From positions 1 to 64,000 of the forward strand of contig CAIJQQ010000044.1 of NCBI GenBank assembly GCA_903822825.1: a stretch of 64,000 nucleotides of DNA, read 5' to 3'. Shown here in pieces: positions 11,027-19,377 of this stretch. The notes under the pieces were generated by a model. That model did not search any database, was not told the origin of the DNA, and saw nothing but the letters and a program-made list of their open reading frames with translations. Position 1 is the stretch's first letter, and each line of letters opens with the position of its first letter. Source of the DNA: an uncultured Burkholderiales bacterium (GTDB taxonomy: Bacteria; Pseudomonadota; Gammaproteobacteria; Burkholderiales; Burkholderiaceae_C). The position numbers were made by a program, and so were the translations under genes.

Positions 11027-11971
11027 ATGAAGTGGGAAAACACCGGCCAATCCAACAGACAGCCGCTCAAGGGCTGGGTTGTGTTGATCACGGGTGCAGC
11101 TTCAGGCATTGGCGCTGCAACAGCCCTTGAAGTGTTGAGCAACGGGGGCATCCCTGTTTTGGTGGATTGTGATGAACAGCCGCTGGCCCGCATGGCGCAG
11201 CAATGCGGCGAAGACACCATGCATTTTGTGGCAGATGTGACAAACCTTGCCGCCATGCTGGACGTGGTGGCTCAAACCCTGTCTGTCCACCGCCGGATCG
11301 ATGTGGTGTTTGCCAATGCGGGGGTAGCTGCTTTCGGTCCTGTGGCCTATGTGGACCCACAAGCGTGGCAACGCTGTGTGGAGGTGAATGTTTTCGGTAC
11401 CTTCAACACGATCCGATCTGCTTTGCCTGCCCTGATGCGTCAGCAAGGATACGTGTTGATCAATGCGTCCGTGTCCTCTTTTGCCCACCCGCCAGCCATG
11501 TCGGCTTATGCAGCCAGCAAATCCGCTGTAGAAGCCATGGGCAATGTGCTGCGTCTTGAACTCCAGGCCCATGGGGTTGGCGTCGGCGTGATGTATGCAG
11601 GTTGGGTGCGTACACCCCTTGTTGAAGAGGGGGCGCTGCATCCCGGTTTTGTGCGCTTAAGAGCCACCATGCCAGCTTTTTTGAACAAGGAAACGTCTGC
11701 GCAAGATACGGCGCGCGCCATTGTTCGCGCCATGTCAAAACGCCAGCGTTCTCTTTTCATACCTGCTTGGCTGCGAATTCTGTTTGCTCTCAGGTCGCTA
11801 CTTCATTTGCCCTTTGCCGAGCGCGAACTGGTCAAAGCTGCACCCGACATCGAGAAGTCATACCTCGAGGGCTTGGCAACAGAAGGCGCCTTGGCCTCGA
11901 GCTTTGGACCCCGAGAGCGCGAAAGGACATTGGCGCGCAATCGAGAACCCCACGATGGCGGTGTCTCGTAA
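11027..11971 (+). CDS. Short-chain dehydrogenase/reductase
   Basis: A 314-residue classical SDR. The cofactor motif TGAASGIGAA lies at residues ~22-31, NAG in VVFANAGVAAFG, the catalytic Ser in LINASVSSFAHPP, and YAASK as the active-site Tyr-Lys pair. A C-terminal extension of ~70 residues (LRILFALRSLLHLPFAERE and after) is longer than in minimal SDRs and is partly hydrophobic. It follows the DUF2269 gene by 13 bp and ends 11 bp before the convergent bchD. The substrate is unknown; a role in pigment or quinone modification is only positional inference. Confidence 0.85.
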   Translation: MKWENTGQSNRQPLKGWVVLITGAASGIGAATALEVLSNGGIPVLVDCDEQPLARMAQQCGEDTMHFVADVTNLAAMLDVVAQTLSVHRRIDVVFANAGVAAFGPVAYVDPQAWQRCVEVNVFGTFNTIRSALPALMRQQGYVLINASVSSFAHPPAMSAYAASKSAVEAMGNVLRLELQAHGVGVGVMYAGWVRTPLVEEGALHPGFVRLRATMPAFLNKETSAQDTARAIVRAMSKRQRSLFIPAWLRILFALRSLLHLPFAERELVKAAPDIEKSYLEGLATEGALASSFGPRERERTLARNREPHDGGVS

Positions 11972-11982
11972 TCTCTAACGGA

Positions 11983-13902
11983 TCACGCAGCGAGTCGCCG
12001 CAGGTTGTCCATGGCTGAAGCCATGCGTTGCGATTGAACTTGGGGCATGGGCATGTAACTGCCACCCATGATGTGTGCCAAGTTTTGCACCTGGGCATCG
12101 GGCTGCAGAGACGTGTCAATCCACAAAGCGCGGTGTCCCGTTTGTCGCCATTGAGCGGCCCATTGGAGCGCATCGGCTTGCGCCTGTGGACGCCCCCCCA
12201 AACCTTGCAGGTTCACGTTGGCGCGACCATCGCTCAGCACCACCAAAAGTGGCGTCACGCCTTGACGCTGAAGCTGGGTTGCTTGTTCGCAGGCCATTTT
12301 CAAGGCCAATGCCAAAGGCGTTCCGCCGCCACCCGGCAGACCTGTCATGGCGCGCTTTGCGCGCACCAATGACCGTGTCGCGGGCAGGAGCAATTGGGCT
12401 TGTGCGCCCTTGAACGCCACAATGCACACGCTGTCTCTTCGGGCGTAAGACTGTTGCAGCAACAGCTCCACCGCCCCCTTGGCCTCGGCCAACCGTTGCA
12501 GTGCAGTTGAACCTGAGGCGTCCAGCGCCAAAATGAGACAGCTGGAGCTGTGTTGCTGGTACCGATGGACATGAAAGTCCTCGGGCCGAATGGCGACGCG
12601 GCCTTGTGGCGTACCAGACCTCAAGCGTTGTTTAGGCGCTGCGGCGCGCAGGGTGGCCAAGATGTGCAAGCGCGTATTCCCACCAGGCCGCCCAGGTCTT
12701 GGGGGCAAGGGTCTACCGCGCTGCGTGCCTGATCGGTACTGACCACTTCTGCCGGAGGTGTTGCCTTGGTTTCGACCCGGTTGGGTCAGCAAGCCTGCCA
12801 GAATGTCGGGCGGCAAACTGGCCAGTGCTGCTGCAACCAGCATCTCTTGCAAGTTCTCCGGCGAAGGCGTGCTGGGCGATTCATCTTCCATGTCGGGATC
12901 TTTTTCAGATTCATCCGTGGAAGAAGCCCCTTCTGACTCTGTGTGTGCTTTTGGCGGCTCAGGGGCCTTAGGAGGGCTGGCCGTGCTGTTGTCGTCTTTG
13001 GACTGTTCAGGCTCTGTTTCGGGATTGGGACTGTTTTCAGGTTCCGTGTCGGAAGCATTTTCAGGGGGGACAGGCAACTGGGTCGCACGGGGTGCCAACA
13101 CGCGCCGCGCAGCAAATGCCAAATCTTCGTCGGTGAGTCGGTTGCGCAAATTCAAAGCGGCATGGGCACTGGCCACACGCAGTGCCAAGGTCGGTATGCG
13201 CAAGGAATCAATGCCCAAACCTTGGGCCGTGATGCAAACAGCCAGCACTTGCTCGTCGGTCCATTCAATCTGGGGAAGTGCCTGTTTCATGTGGGCCAAG
13301 GCATCTTCTGCAATTTGGATGCTGACAGATTCTTGGCTCCGCTTTGGGCTGATCATGTCGATGGCAACCCCAGTGATGTCGGAAGGCACCAGATCTTGCA
13401 GGTCAAACCACAAGCCCAGCCGCTCTTGAAGGGCTTTGCTGATGGGCGGATCGTCATTCATGGATTCATCCAGAGCGACTACGCTGAACTGCGTGTCAAC
13501 CGAACTTTCTGAGTGCGTGACGTTGGCCAATGGCGGCAACGACTGGGTGTCCATGGCCTGTGTCAAGGGCGCAACCAGGGCAGCAGGAAAGCGTTCTGCC
13601 ATGCTGATGCAGACCAAGCCTTGGTCTGCTTGTTGCAGCAAACCCGATTGCATGTGCAAATGGCCTGTTTGAAGGGTGCGCGACAAGTCAATGCCACCCA
13701 GCAAGCGCTCCGCATCGATGTTGCCGGGTAATTTAACGGTGTTCAAACCTGTTTGCGATAAGTGCTGCAACCATTGTTCGCGAACGGGTCCAAAAGGTGC
13801 ACGCAGCCATATGCCACCCAAGCCGTGAGGATCAATTTGCAACAGTTGCAACGATGTCAAGGCATCGTTCCACGTCTCCAGTCCTTTCAGCTCATCGGCC
13901 AT
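11983..13902 (-). CDS. bchD: Magnesium chelatase subunit D
   Basis: A 639-residue AAA+/VWA-type subunit that, with BchI, forms the ATP-driven motor of Mg-chelatase. The N-terminal ~280 residues are a degenerate AAA+ domain without a good Walker A. A Pro/Glu/Ser-rich acidic linker follows (~285-350), then a basic stretch, then the integrin-I-like domain with the MIDAS start DASGSTALQRLAEAKGA. It begins 9 bp after the bchI stop. bchO, often next in this operon, is absent: the neighbour is a convergent SDR gene. Confidence 0.95.
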   Translation of the reverse strand: MADELKGLETWNDALTSLQLLQIDPHGLGGIWLRAPFGPVREQWLQHLSQTGLNTVKLPGNIDAERLLGGIDLSRTLQTGHLHMQSGLLQQADQGLVCISMAERFPAALVAPLTQAMDTQSLPPLANVTHSESSVDTQFSVVALDESMNDDPPISKALQERLGLWFDLQDLVPSDITGVAIDMISPKRSQESVSIQIAEDALAHMKQALPQIEWTDEQVLAVCITAQGLGIDSLRIPTLALRVASAHAALNLRNRLTDEDLAFAARRVLAPRATQLPVPPENASDTEPENSPNPETEPEQSKDDNSTASPPKAPEPPKAHTESEGASSTDESEKDPDMEDESPSTPSPENLQEMLVAAALASLPPDILAGLLTQPGRNQGNTSGRSGQYRSGTQRGRPLPPRPGRPGGNTRLHILATLRAAAPKQRLRSGTPQGRVAIRPEDFHVHRYQQHSSSCLILALDASGSTALQRLAEAKGAVELLLQQSYARRDSVCIVAFKGAQAQLLLPATRSLVRAKRAMTGLPGGGGTPLALALKMACEQATQLQRQGVTPLLVVLSDGRANVNLQGLGGRPQAQADALQWAAQWRQTGHRALWIDTSLQPDAQVQNLAHIMGGSYMPMPQVQSQRMASAMDNLRRLAA

Positions 13903-13911
13903 TCACGCGCC

Positions 13912-14973
13912 TCAAACAGCCAGAATGTCTTGAAGGCATCTGTTGACGCGTTCACCGGAGTCGGTATCGTCCAGCGGGTTGCGACGCAGGCGGTGGCGCA
14001 AGGCCAAGGGTGCGATGGTTTTGAGGTGTTCGGATGTGACCTTCTTTTTGCCTTGCATCGCCGCCAAGGCTCGCGTGGCTCTGAGCAGGGTCAGTTCTGC
14101 ACGCAAGCCATCTGTGCCAAGCTGTTGGCACAGCCTGGCGCACAGGGTAAGCATGTCATCGTCGACCACCACCGATTCCAGCAATTTGCGGGCTTTGACA
14201 ATCCGCTTTTGAAGTTTGTCGCTTTCGCCTTGCCATTGTGCCTTGTAGGCCGCGGGGTCTTTGTCAAAAGCGTCACGTCGCTTGATCACGTCCACGCGCA
14301 ACGCCACATCTTGGGGCGTTTTGACCTGCACAGATAAACCAAATCGATCGAGCAGTTGGGGGCGAAGTTCGCCTTCCTCGGGGTTGCCGCTGCCCACCAA
14401 CACAAAACGTGCAGGGTGACGGATGCTCAAGCCCTCTCTCTCGACCAAGTTTTCTCCAGAGGCGGCCACGTCAATCAGCAGGTCTACCAAATGGTCATCC
14501 AGCAAGTTCACTTCGTCGATGTACAAAAATCCGCGATGCGCTTGGGCCAACAAGCCAGGAGAAAACTCCTTGATCCCTTGTGAGAGGGCCTTCTCCAAAT
14601 CGAGCGCGCCCACAATGCGGTCTTCGGTGGCGCCCAATGGCAAGTCCACGACGCTCACAGGCCTGCTTTCGGTGACCAACTTGCCAGCGGGCCGTCCCTT
14701 CAAGGGCTTTTCAGGCTGACACACGGGGCAGGCTTGAGCGGGTTTGGCGGGATCGCATTTGTAAGGGCATCCCTTGACCACTTGAATGGGGGGGAGCAAA
14801 TCAGCCAAAGCCCTGACCGCGGTAGATTTGCCAGTGCCTCTGTCACCCAAGACCAGCACCCCTCCCACGGAGGGATCAATAGCGACCACTTGAATGGCCA
14901 GCGTCATTTCGTCTTGACCGACGATCGCTGCAAAAGGAAACGTTATCGCCATAAATGATTTCTTTGAACCCAT
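13912..14973 (-). CDS. bchI: Magnesium chelatase ATPase subunit I
   Basis: A 353-residue AAA+ ATPase of the Mg-chelatase complex. It shows Walker A GDRGTGKSTAVRAL (~43-56), the cysteine-containing insert CPYKCDPAKPAQACPVC typical of BchI, Walker B LYIDEVNLLDDHLVD, and sensor/arginine elements in RHPARFVLVGSGNPEEGELR and DRFGLSVQV. Two starts are possible, ATG 14973 or ATG 14952 (MAITFPFAAIVGQ); neither has a strong ribosome site. It is the first gene of bchI-bchD, with a PpsR-type operator upstream. Confidence 0.96.
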   Translation of the reverse strand: MGSKKSFMAITFPFAAIVGQDEMTLAIQVVAIDPSVGGVLVLGDRGTGKSTAVRALADLLPPIQVVKGCPYKCDPAKPAQACPVCQPEKPLKGRPAGKLVTESRPVSVVDLPLGATEDRIVGALDLEKALSQGIKEFSPGLLAQAHRGFLYIDEVNLLDDHLVDLLIDVAASGENLVEREGLSIRHPARFVLVGSGNPEEGELRPQLLDRFGLSVQVKTPQDVALRVDVIKRRDAFDKDPAAYKAQWQGESDKLQKRIVKARKLLESVVVDDDMLTLCARLCQQLGTDGLRAELTLLRATRALAAMQGKKKVTSEHLKTIAPLALRHRLRRNPLDDTDSGERVNRCLQDILAV

Positions 14974-14990
14974 TGGTTTAGCAGGTACTC

Positions 14991-15019
14991 ATCATCCAAA
15001 AACACGCATAAACTGTCAA
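14991..15019 (-). promoter_or_regulatory. Predicted bchID promoter
   Basis: On the - strand, TTGACA (15019-15014, a perfect -35) is followed after 17 bp by GATGAT (14996-14991, four of six -10 matches). The -35 is the distal half of the TGT-N12-ACA palindrome, so a bound PpsR-type repressor would block RNA polymerase. Confidence 0.6.
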
Positions 15020-15031
15020 GTGAAATTTACA
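15014..15031. promoter_or_regulatory. PpsR/CrtJ-type operator, bchI side
   Basis: TGTCAAGTGAAATTTACA is an exact match to the TGT-N12-ACA consensus of the PpsR/CrtJ oxygen- and light-responsive repressors of photosynthesis genes. It overlaps the predicted -35 box of bchI-bchD. The binding protein is not encoded in this window. Confidence 0.7.
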
Positions 15032-15223
15032 CTTTTGCAACCCCTGAACGAAGCTTTGGCGGTTATTCAGAACGCATCACCTTGCCCTAGGTGTGTTTGA
15101 GCTTGAATCGTCGGACACTTGTTGCTGAAAAATGGATTTTTATCACCTCAAAATTTGTTCGACCTTCGGTCCTAGGGTTAACGATAGGTTTCATGGGTTG
15201 TCACTTAAATAAATCAATCAAAG

Positions 15224-15241
15224 TGTCAATTTAACTTGACG
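15224..15241. promoter_or_regulatory. PpsR/CrtJ-like operator, dxs side (one mismatch)
   Basis: TGTCAATTTAACTTGACG has the TGT-N12-AC spacing with a G in place of the last A, and strong dyad symmetry (TGTCAA...TTGACG). It lies 45 bp upstream of the dxs start and about 190 bp from the bchI-side site. Confidence 0.6.
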
Positions 15242-15263
15242 TTTGTTGAAATGCCGCTAAATT
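15236..15263 (+). promoter_or_regulatory. Predicted dxs-hemA promoter
   Basis: TTGACG (15236-15241) and TAAATT (15258-15263) are spaced by 16 bp. The -35 is embedded in the operator at 15224-15241. Transcription would start about 15-20 bp before the dxs ATG, giving a very short leader. Confidence 0.5.
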
Positions 15264-15286
15264 AAGGCTTGGTTAAACATCGCATC

Positions 15287-17173
15287 ATGTCAAACATGGA
15301 CGCTTTACTAGAACAGATCCAATCACCTTCTCATTTGAGAAAGTTGTCGCGTGAAAGTTTGAATGCACTGGCCATTGAGCTGCGTGAGCGTTTGATCGAG
15401 ACGGTTTCGCAAACGGGAGGGCACTTCAGCTCCAATTTGGGCACCGTTGAGCTGACCCTTGCGCTGCACTATGTGTTCAACACCCCGGAAGACCGACTTA
15501 TTTGGGATGTTGGGCACCAGACCTATTCACACAAAATTTTGACGGGTAGAAACTCCCGCATGGGCACCATTCGTCAGCAGGGGGGCTTGAGCGGCTTTCC
15601 AAGGCGAGAAGAGAGTATTTACGACGCATTTGGTACTGCGCATTCGTCGACCAGCATTTCTGCGGCTTTGGGCATGGCCGCTGCTGCGCAGTTGTCTGGC
15701 AGTCAACGCAAAGCCGTTGCGATCATTGGGGACGGCGCTTTGACCGCTGGCATGGCTTATGAAGCCTTGAATAATGCGGGGGCGAGCAATTGCGATGTGC
15801 TGGTCATCTTGAATGACAACGACATGTCGATCAGCCCACCCGTCGGTGCTTTGAACCAATACTTGGCCGAGTTGATGTCGGGGCGATTTTATGCAGAGGC
15901 CAAAAAATTGGGAGGGCAGATGCTGCGCAATGCGCCGCCGCTCTTTGCTTTGGCCAGGCATATTGAAAAACAAACGCAAACCCTGATTCAGTCGAACACC
16001 ATCTTTGAAAAGCTGGGTTTTACTTATGTGGGACCCATCGATGGCCATGATGTCAATGGATTGGTGGATGCTCTGGAGAAGATATCCAAGGCCAAAGGTC
16101 CGCAGTTTTTGCATGTGGTCACCCGCAAAGGCAAGGGTTATGAGCGCGCCGAAATGGACCCAGTGACTTACCACGGTCCGGGAAAATTCAATCCCTCGGT
16201 GGGTGTGGTGGGGGCCGCCAGCTCAAAACTCACATTCACCCAGGTGTTTGGTCAATGGCTCTGCGATGTGGCTGCAAAAGATCCGCGATTGGTGGGCATC
16301 ACGCCAGCCATGCGAGAAGGGTCGGGCATGGTGGAATTCAGCCAGCGTTTTCCCAATCGCTATCACGACGTGGGCATCGCTGAGCAGCACGCTGTGACCT
16401 TTGCAGCGGGGTTGGCTTGTGAGGGTTTCAAACCTGTGGTGGCTATTTATTCGACATTTTTACAACGCGCATACGACCAACTGATTCACGACGTGGCATT
16501 GCAAAACTTGCCGGTTGTGTTTGCACTCGACCGAGCAGGCTTGGTGGGGGCAGATGGACCGACGCATGCCGGTATGTTTGACATTGCTTTTACCCGCTGC
16601 ATCCCAAATATGAGCATTGCCTGCCCTGCAGATGAAAACGAGTGTCGCCAGTTGCTGAGCACGGCTTACGCGCAAGACCATGCTGTCACAGTCCGTTACC
16701 CCAGGGGTGCGGGCGTCGGGGCCCCGTTGCAAAAAGATTTAACGCCTTTGCCCTTTGGAAAAGCGCAGATTGTTCGCCAGGGTGAAGGCCTTGCCATTTT
16801 GTGTTTTGGCCCCTTGCTCCATGAAGCGCTCAAAGCGGCGCAGTTATTGAACGCAACGGTGGTGAACATGCGCTGGGCCAAACCCCTTGATTTGCAAACT
16901 TTGAGTGAGATTGTCCAATCGCATGAGCGTTTGGTCACGGTGGAAGACGGGACCCGAATGGGCGGTGCTGGTTCAGCTGTGTTGGAGGCCTTGCAAGACA
17001 TGGGCATTGCAACACAGGTTGTGGTCATGGGTTTTGAAGATGAATTCACTGAGCATGGCGATCCTGCCCTGTTGATGCAGCAATATGGGCTGACTGCCCC
17101 CGGGATTCAAAGACGAATTGCTGAGCGCTGGCCGGTCGAGCAATCTTCGACCATCCTCAGAAGGGTTGTTTGA
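15287..17173 (+). CDS. dxs: 1-deoxy-D-xylulose-5-phosphate synthase
   Basis: A 628-residue thiamine-diphosphate enzyme making DXP from pyruvate and glyceraldehyde-3-phosphate, the entry to the MEP isoprenoid pathway. Motifs include [16 protein letters not shown], the ThDP motif [18 protein letters not shown] followed by NDNDMSIS, and the transketolase-type [16 protein letters not shown]. The start is ATG 15287 (or 15296); no clear ribosome site is seen. Lying under a PpsR-like site and immediately before hemA, this copy probably supplies precursor for carotenoids and the bacteriochlorophyll tail. A second, housekeeping dxs elsewhere is possible. Confidence 0.96.
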   Translation: MSNMDALLEQIQSPSHLRKLSRESLNALAIELRERLIETVSQTGGHFSSNLGTVELTLALHYVFNTPEDRLIWDVGHQTYSHKILTGRNSRMGTIRQQGGLSGFPRREESIYDAFGTAHSSTSISAALGMAAAAQLSGSQRKAVAIIGDGALTAGMAYEALNNAGASNCDVLVILNDNDMSISPPVGALNQYLAELMSGRFYAEAKKLGGQMLRNAPPLFALARHIEKQTQTLIQSNTIFEKLGFTYVGPIDGHDVNGLVDALEKISKAKGPQFLHVVTRKGKGYERAEMDPVTYHGPGKFNPSVGVVGAASSKLTFTQVFGQWLCDVAAKDPRLVGITPAMREGSGMVEFSQRFPNRYHDVGIAEQHAVTFAAGLACEGFKPVVAIYSTFLQRAYDQLIHDVALQNLPVVFALDRAGLVGADGPTHAGMFDIAFTRCIPNMSIACPADENECRQLLSTAYAQDHAVTVRYPRGAGVGAPLQKDLTPLPFGKAQIVRQGEGLAILCFGPLLHEALKAAQLLNATVVNMRWAKPLDLQTLSEIVQSHERLVTVEDGTRMGGAGSAVLEALQDMGIATQVVVMGFEDEFTEHGDPALLMQQYGLTAPGIQRRIAERWPVEQSSTILRRVV

Positions 17174-18427
17174 ATGGCTGTCTGGACTTTAGGCCTGAAT
17201 CACCGAACCGCACCGATTGATGTGCGTGAACGTTTTGCCTTTGCCTCTGAAAGTTTGCAGCAGTCGTTGCAAGGCTTGCGTCAAAAATTTTCAACCCACA
17301 AAGAAGTCACGATTCTTTCAACCTGCAACAGAACCGAAATTTACTGCGCAGGCGACGAGAGCCACATCCCTCAAACTTTGGCTTGGCTGGCAGAGACAGG
17401 AAAAACCCAGATCGATGTTTTGGCTTCCCACACTTACCGACTGGAAGGCGATGCATCCGCGCGTCATGCTTTCAGAGTGGCCAGTGGCCTTGATTCCATG
17501 GTCTTGGGAGAGTCTCAAATATTGGGGCAACTCAAAGATGCGGTGAAGTTGGCCACGGACACCGGCACGTTGGGCACCACACTCAATCAACTCTTTCAAC
17601 GCTCCTTTGCTGTGGCCAAAGAAGTTCGAACCATGACTGAGATTGGCGCTCACTCCATCAGCATGGCTGCGGCTTGTGTTCGATTGGCCAGTGGTATTTT
17701 TGAAAATATCAAAGACACCCGTATTTTGTTTGTTGGTGCTGGCGAGATGATTGAATTGTGCGTGGCGCACTTCGCGGCCAAGTCGCCGAGTTCCATCACG
17801 ATTGCCAACCGATCTGCTCAAAGGGCGCAGGCCTTGGCATCTTTGCACGGCGCAAGATGCATTGCATTGGCTGATCTGCCTAAAAAGCTGCATGAATTTG
17901 ATGTCGTGATCAGTTGCACGGCCAGTACCTTGCCCTTGATTGGCTTGGGGGCTGTTCAAAGTGCACTTCGCGCCAGGAAAAATCGTCCCATGTTCATGGT
18001 CGATCTCGCTGTACCCCGAGACATTGAGCCAGAAGTGAAGAAGTTGAATGACGTTTATTTGTACACCGTGGACGACCTGAATGACATCATCCAAAGTGGT
18101 CAGGCGCATCGGCAGGCCGCCGTCACGGATGCAGAGGTCATCATCGATGAGGGTGTTCACAAGTTCATGTCTTGGCTTGAGCACAGAAGACATGTGCCTT
18201 TGATTCGCGAATTGAATGTGCAAGCTGACGCTTGGCGACAAGCTGAATTGCACAAAGCCCGAAAACTGATCGAAAAGGGCGACGATTTGGATGCTGTATT
18301 GGAATCGCTGTCCATGGGGCTGATGAAAAAAATGCTGAATGGGCCGTTGCGAGAACTTCACCATGCTGAAGACGCGCATCTCGAAAAGACCCGTGAGGCC
18401 ATTAGGCACATGTTTTTAAAGGCCTAG
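17174..18427 (+). CDS. hemA: Glutamyl-tRNA reductase
   Basis: A 417-residue NADPH-dependent reductase turning Glu-tRNA into glutamate-1-semialdehyde, the first committed step of the C5 route to 5-aminolevulinate. The catalytic cysteine is in STCNRTEIYCAG (~residues 48-59); GLDSMVLGESQILGQ and the Rossmann segment ILFVGAGEMIELC are intact. Its ATG directly abuts the dxs stop (no gap), so isoprenoid and tetrapyrrole entry enzymes are made from one message. The C5 type, rather than ALA synthase, fits Betaproteobacteria. Confidence 0.97.
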   Translation: MAVWTLGLNHRTAPIDVRERFAFASESLQQSLQGLRQKFSTHKEVTILSTCNRTEIYCAGDESHIPQTLAWLAETGKTQIDVLASHTYRLEGDASARHAFRVASGLDSMVLGESQILGQLKDAVKLATDTGTLGTTLNQLFQRSFAVAKEVRTMTEIGAHSISMAAACVRLASGIFENIKDTRILFVGAGEMIELCVAHFAAKSPSSITIANRSAQRAQALASLHGARCIALADLPKKLHEFDVVISCTASTLPLIGLGAVQSALRARKNRPMFMVDLAVPRDIEPEVKKLNDVYLYTVDDLNDIIQSGQAHRQAAVTDAEVIIDEGVHKFMSWLEHRRHVPLIRELNVQADAWRQAELHKARKLIEKGDDLDAVLESLSMGLMKKMLNGPLRELHHAEDAHLEKTREAIRHMFLKA

Positions 18428-18446
18428 AGAGAGAGATCAATGAAGG

Positions 18447-18464
18447 TGTAAACCCTAGTTGACA
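18447..18464. promoter_or_regulatory. PpsR/CrtJ-type operator upstream of bchG
   Basis: TGTAAACCCTAGTTGACA is an exact TGT-N12-ACA match in the 65-bp hemA-bchG gap. Its right half supplies TTGACA (18459-18464), a perfect -35; the best -10 17 bp on (AAAATT) is weak. It suggests a separately regulated promoter for bchG-pucC-bchP-tspO in addition to read-through from dxs-hemA. Confidence 0.68.
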
Positions 18465-18492
18465 CTCGGTTGTGTAATGTGAAAATTGGCAT

Positions 18493-19377
18493 ATGCAACG
18501 TCCTGCTTTAACTACAGTCGCTGAGCTATTGAAGCCCATCACATGGTTTCCTCCCATGTGGGCGTTTTCGTGTGGTGTGGTGTCCTCGGGTAAGTCGTTT
18601 GCAGACAATTGGATTTTGATCATCTGGGGCGTTTTGTTGGCCGGTCCCTTGGTTTGTGCCAGCAGCCAAGCCGTGAACGATTGGTTTGATCGACATGTGG
18701 ATGCCATCAATGAGCCCAATCGACCGATACCTTCGGGACGCATGCCGGGCCATTGGGGGTTTTACATCGCTGTGTTGTGGACCTTGCTGTCCCTGCTTTG
18801 GGCTTGGCCCCTGGGACTTTGGTGTTTCGCAGCGACCGGCTTGGGTTTGTTGTTGTCTTGGGCCTACAGCATGCCGCCGATTCGCTTGAAGAACAATGGC
18901 TGGTGGGGTAACGCGGCCTGTGGTCTGAGTTACGAAGGCTTGGCCTGGGTCACTGGGGCTGCTGTGATGCTGGGGGGTGAGATGCCCACAGACAAGACCA
19001 TCGCATTGGCCTTGATCTACAGCCTTGGGGCTCACGGCATCATGACTTTGAATGACTTCAAAGCTGTTCAAGGCGATGCATACATGGGTGTGCGCTCATT
19101 GCCCGTGCAACTGGGCGTGACCCGAGCGGCTTGCTGCGCTTGCACATTCATGTTGGTGGCGCAATGGGCTGTGGCCATCTTGCTTTGGGTGTGGGGATCG
19201 CCCTTTTCTGCTTTTGCTGTGTTGGTGTTGAGTCTTTGCCAACTGCCTTTGATGATCCGCTTTGTGAGAAGCCCTGTAGACAAAGCCTTGAGCGTCAGTG
19301 CTTTTGGTGTTCCCTTGTTTGTGAGCGGCATGATGGTGAGCGCTTGGGCCTTGAGGGCGATGGAGGTAGCGACTTGA
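18493..19377 (+). CDS. bchG: Bacteriochlorophyll synthase (geranylgeranyl/phytyl transferase)
   Basis: A 294-residue UbiA-family membrane prenyltransferase that esterifies bacteriochlorophyllide a with geranylgeranyl diphosphate. The Asp-rich motif is in NDWFDRHVDAINEPNRPIPS (~residues 59-78); a second conserved region is MTLNDFKAVQGD. About eight TM helices are visible. The N-terminus KPITWFPPMWAFSCGVVSSG is typical of BchG/ChlG. Its stop shares one base with the next start (TGATG). Confidence 0.96.
   Translation: MQRPALTTVAELLKPITWFPPMWAFSCGVVSSGKSFADNWILIIWGVLLAGPLVCASSQAVNDWFDRHVDAINEPNRPIPSGRMPGHWGFYIAVLWTLLSLLWAWPLGLWCFAATGLGLLLSWAYSMPPIRLKNNGWWGNAACGLSYEGLAWVTGAAVMLGGEMPTDKTIALALIYSLGAHGIMTLNDFKAVQGDAYMGVRSLPVQLGVTRAACCACTFMLVAQWAVAILLWVWGSPFSAFAVLVLSLCQLPLMIRFVRSPVDKALSVSAFGVPLFVSGMMVSAWALRAMEVAT

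Larger units (their letters stand above)
14974..15286. other. Divergent control region between bchI and dxs
   Basis: This 313-bp non-coding stretch is clearly more AT-rich than its flanks. It contains two near-palindromic TGT-N12-AC(A/G) elements, each placed close to one of the divergent genes and each overlapping a sigma-70-like -35 box, as is known for PpsR/CrtJ operators. The central part (about 15040-15200) has no gene; it contains two CCTAGG sequences and a short GACC-TTC-GGTC palindrome of unknown meaning. Confidence 0.8.

Noticed and set aside
15199..15216. Another TGT half-site (TGTCACTTAAATAAATCA) as a fourth PpsR site
   Set aside because: The right half is TCA rather than ACA and dyad symmetry is poor.
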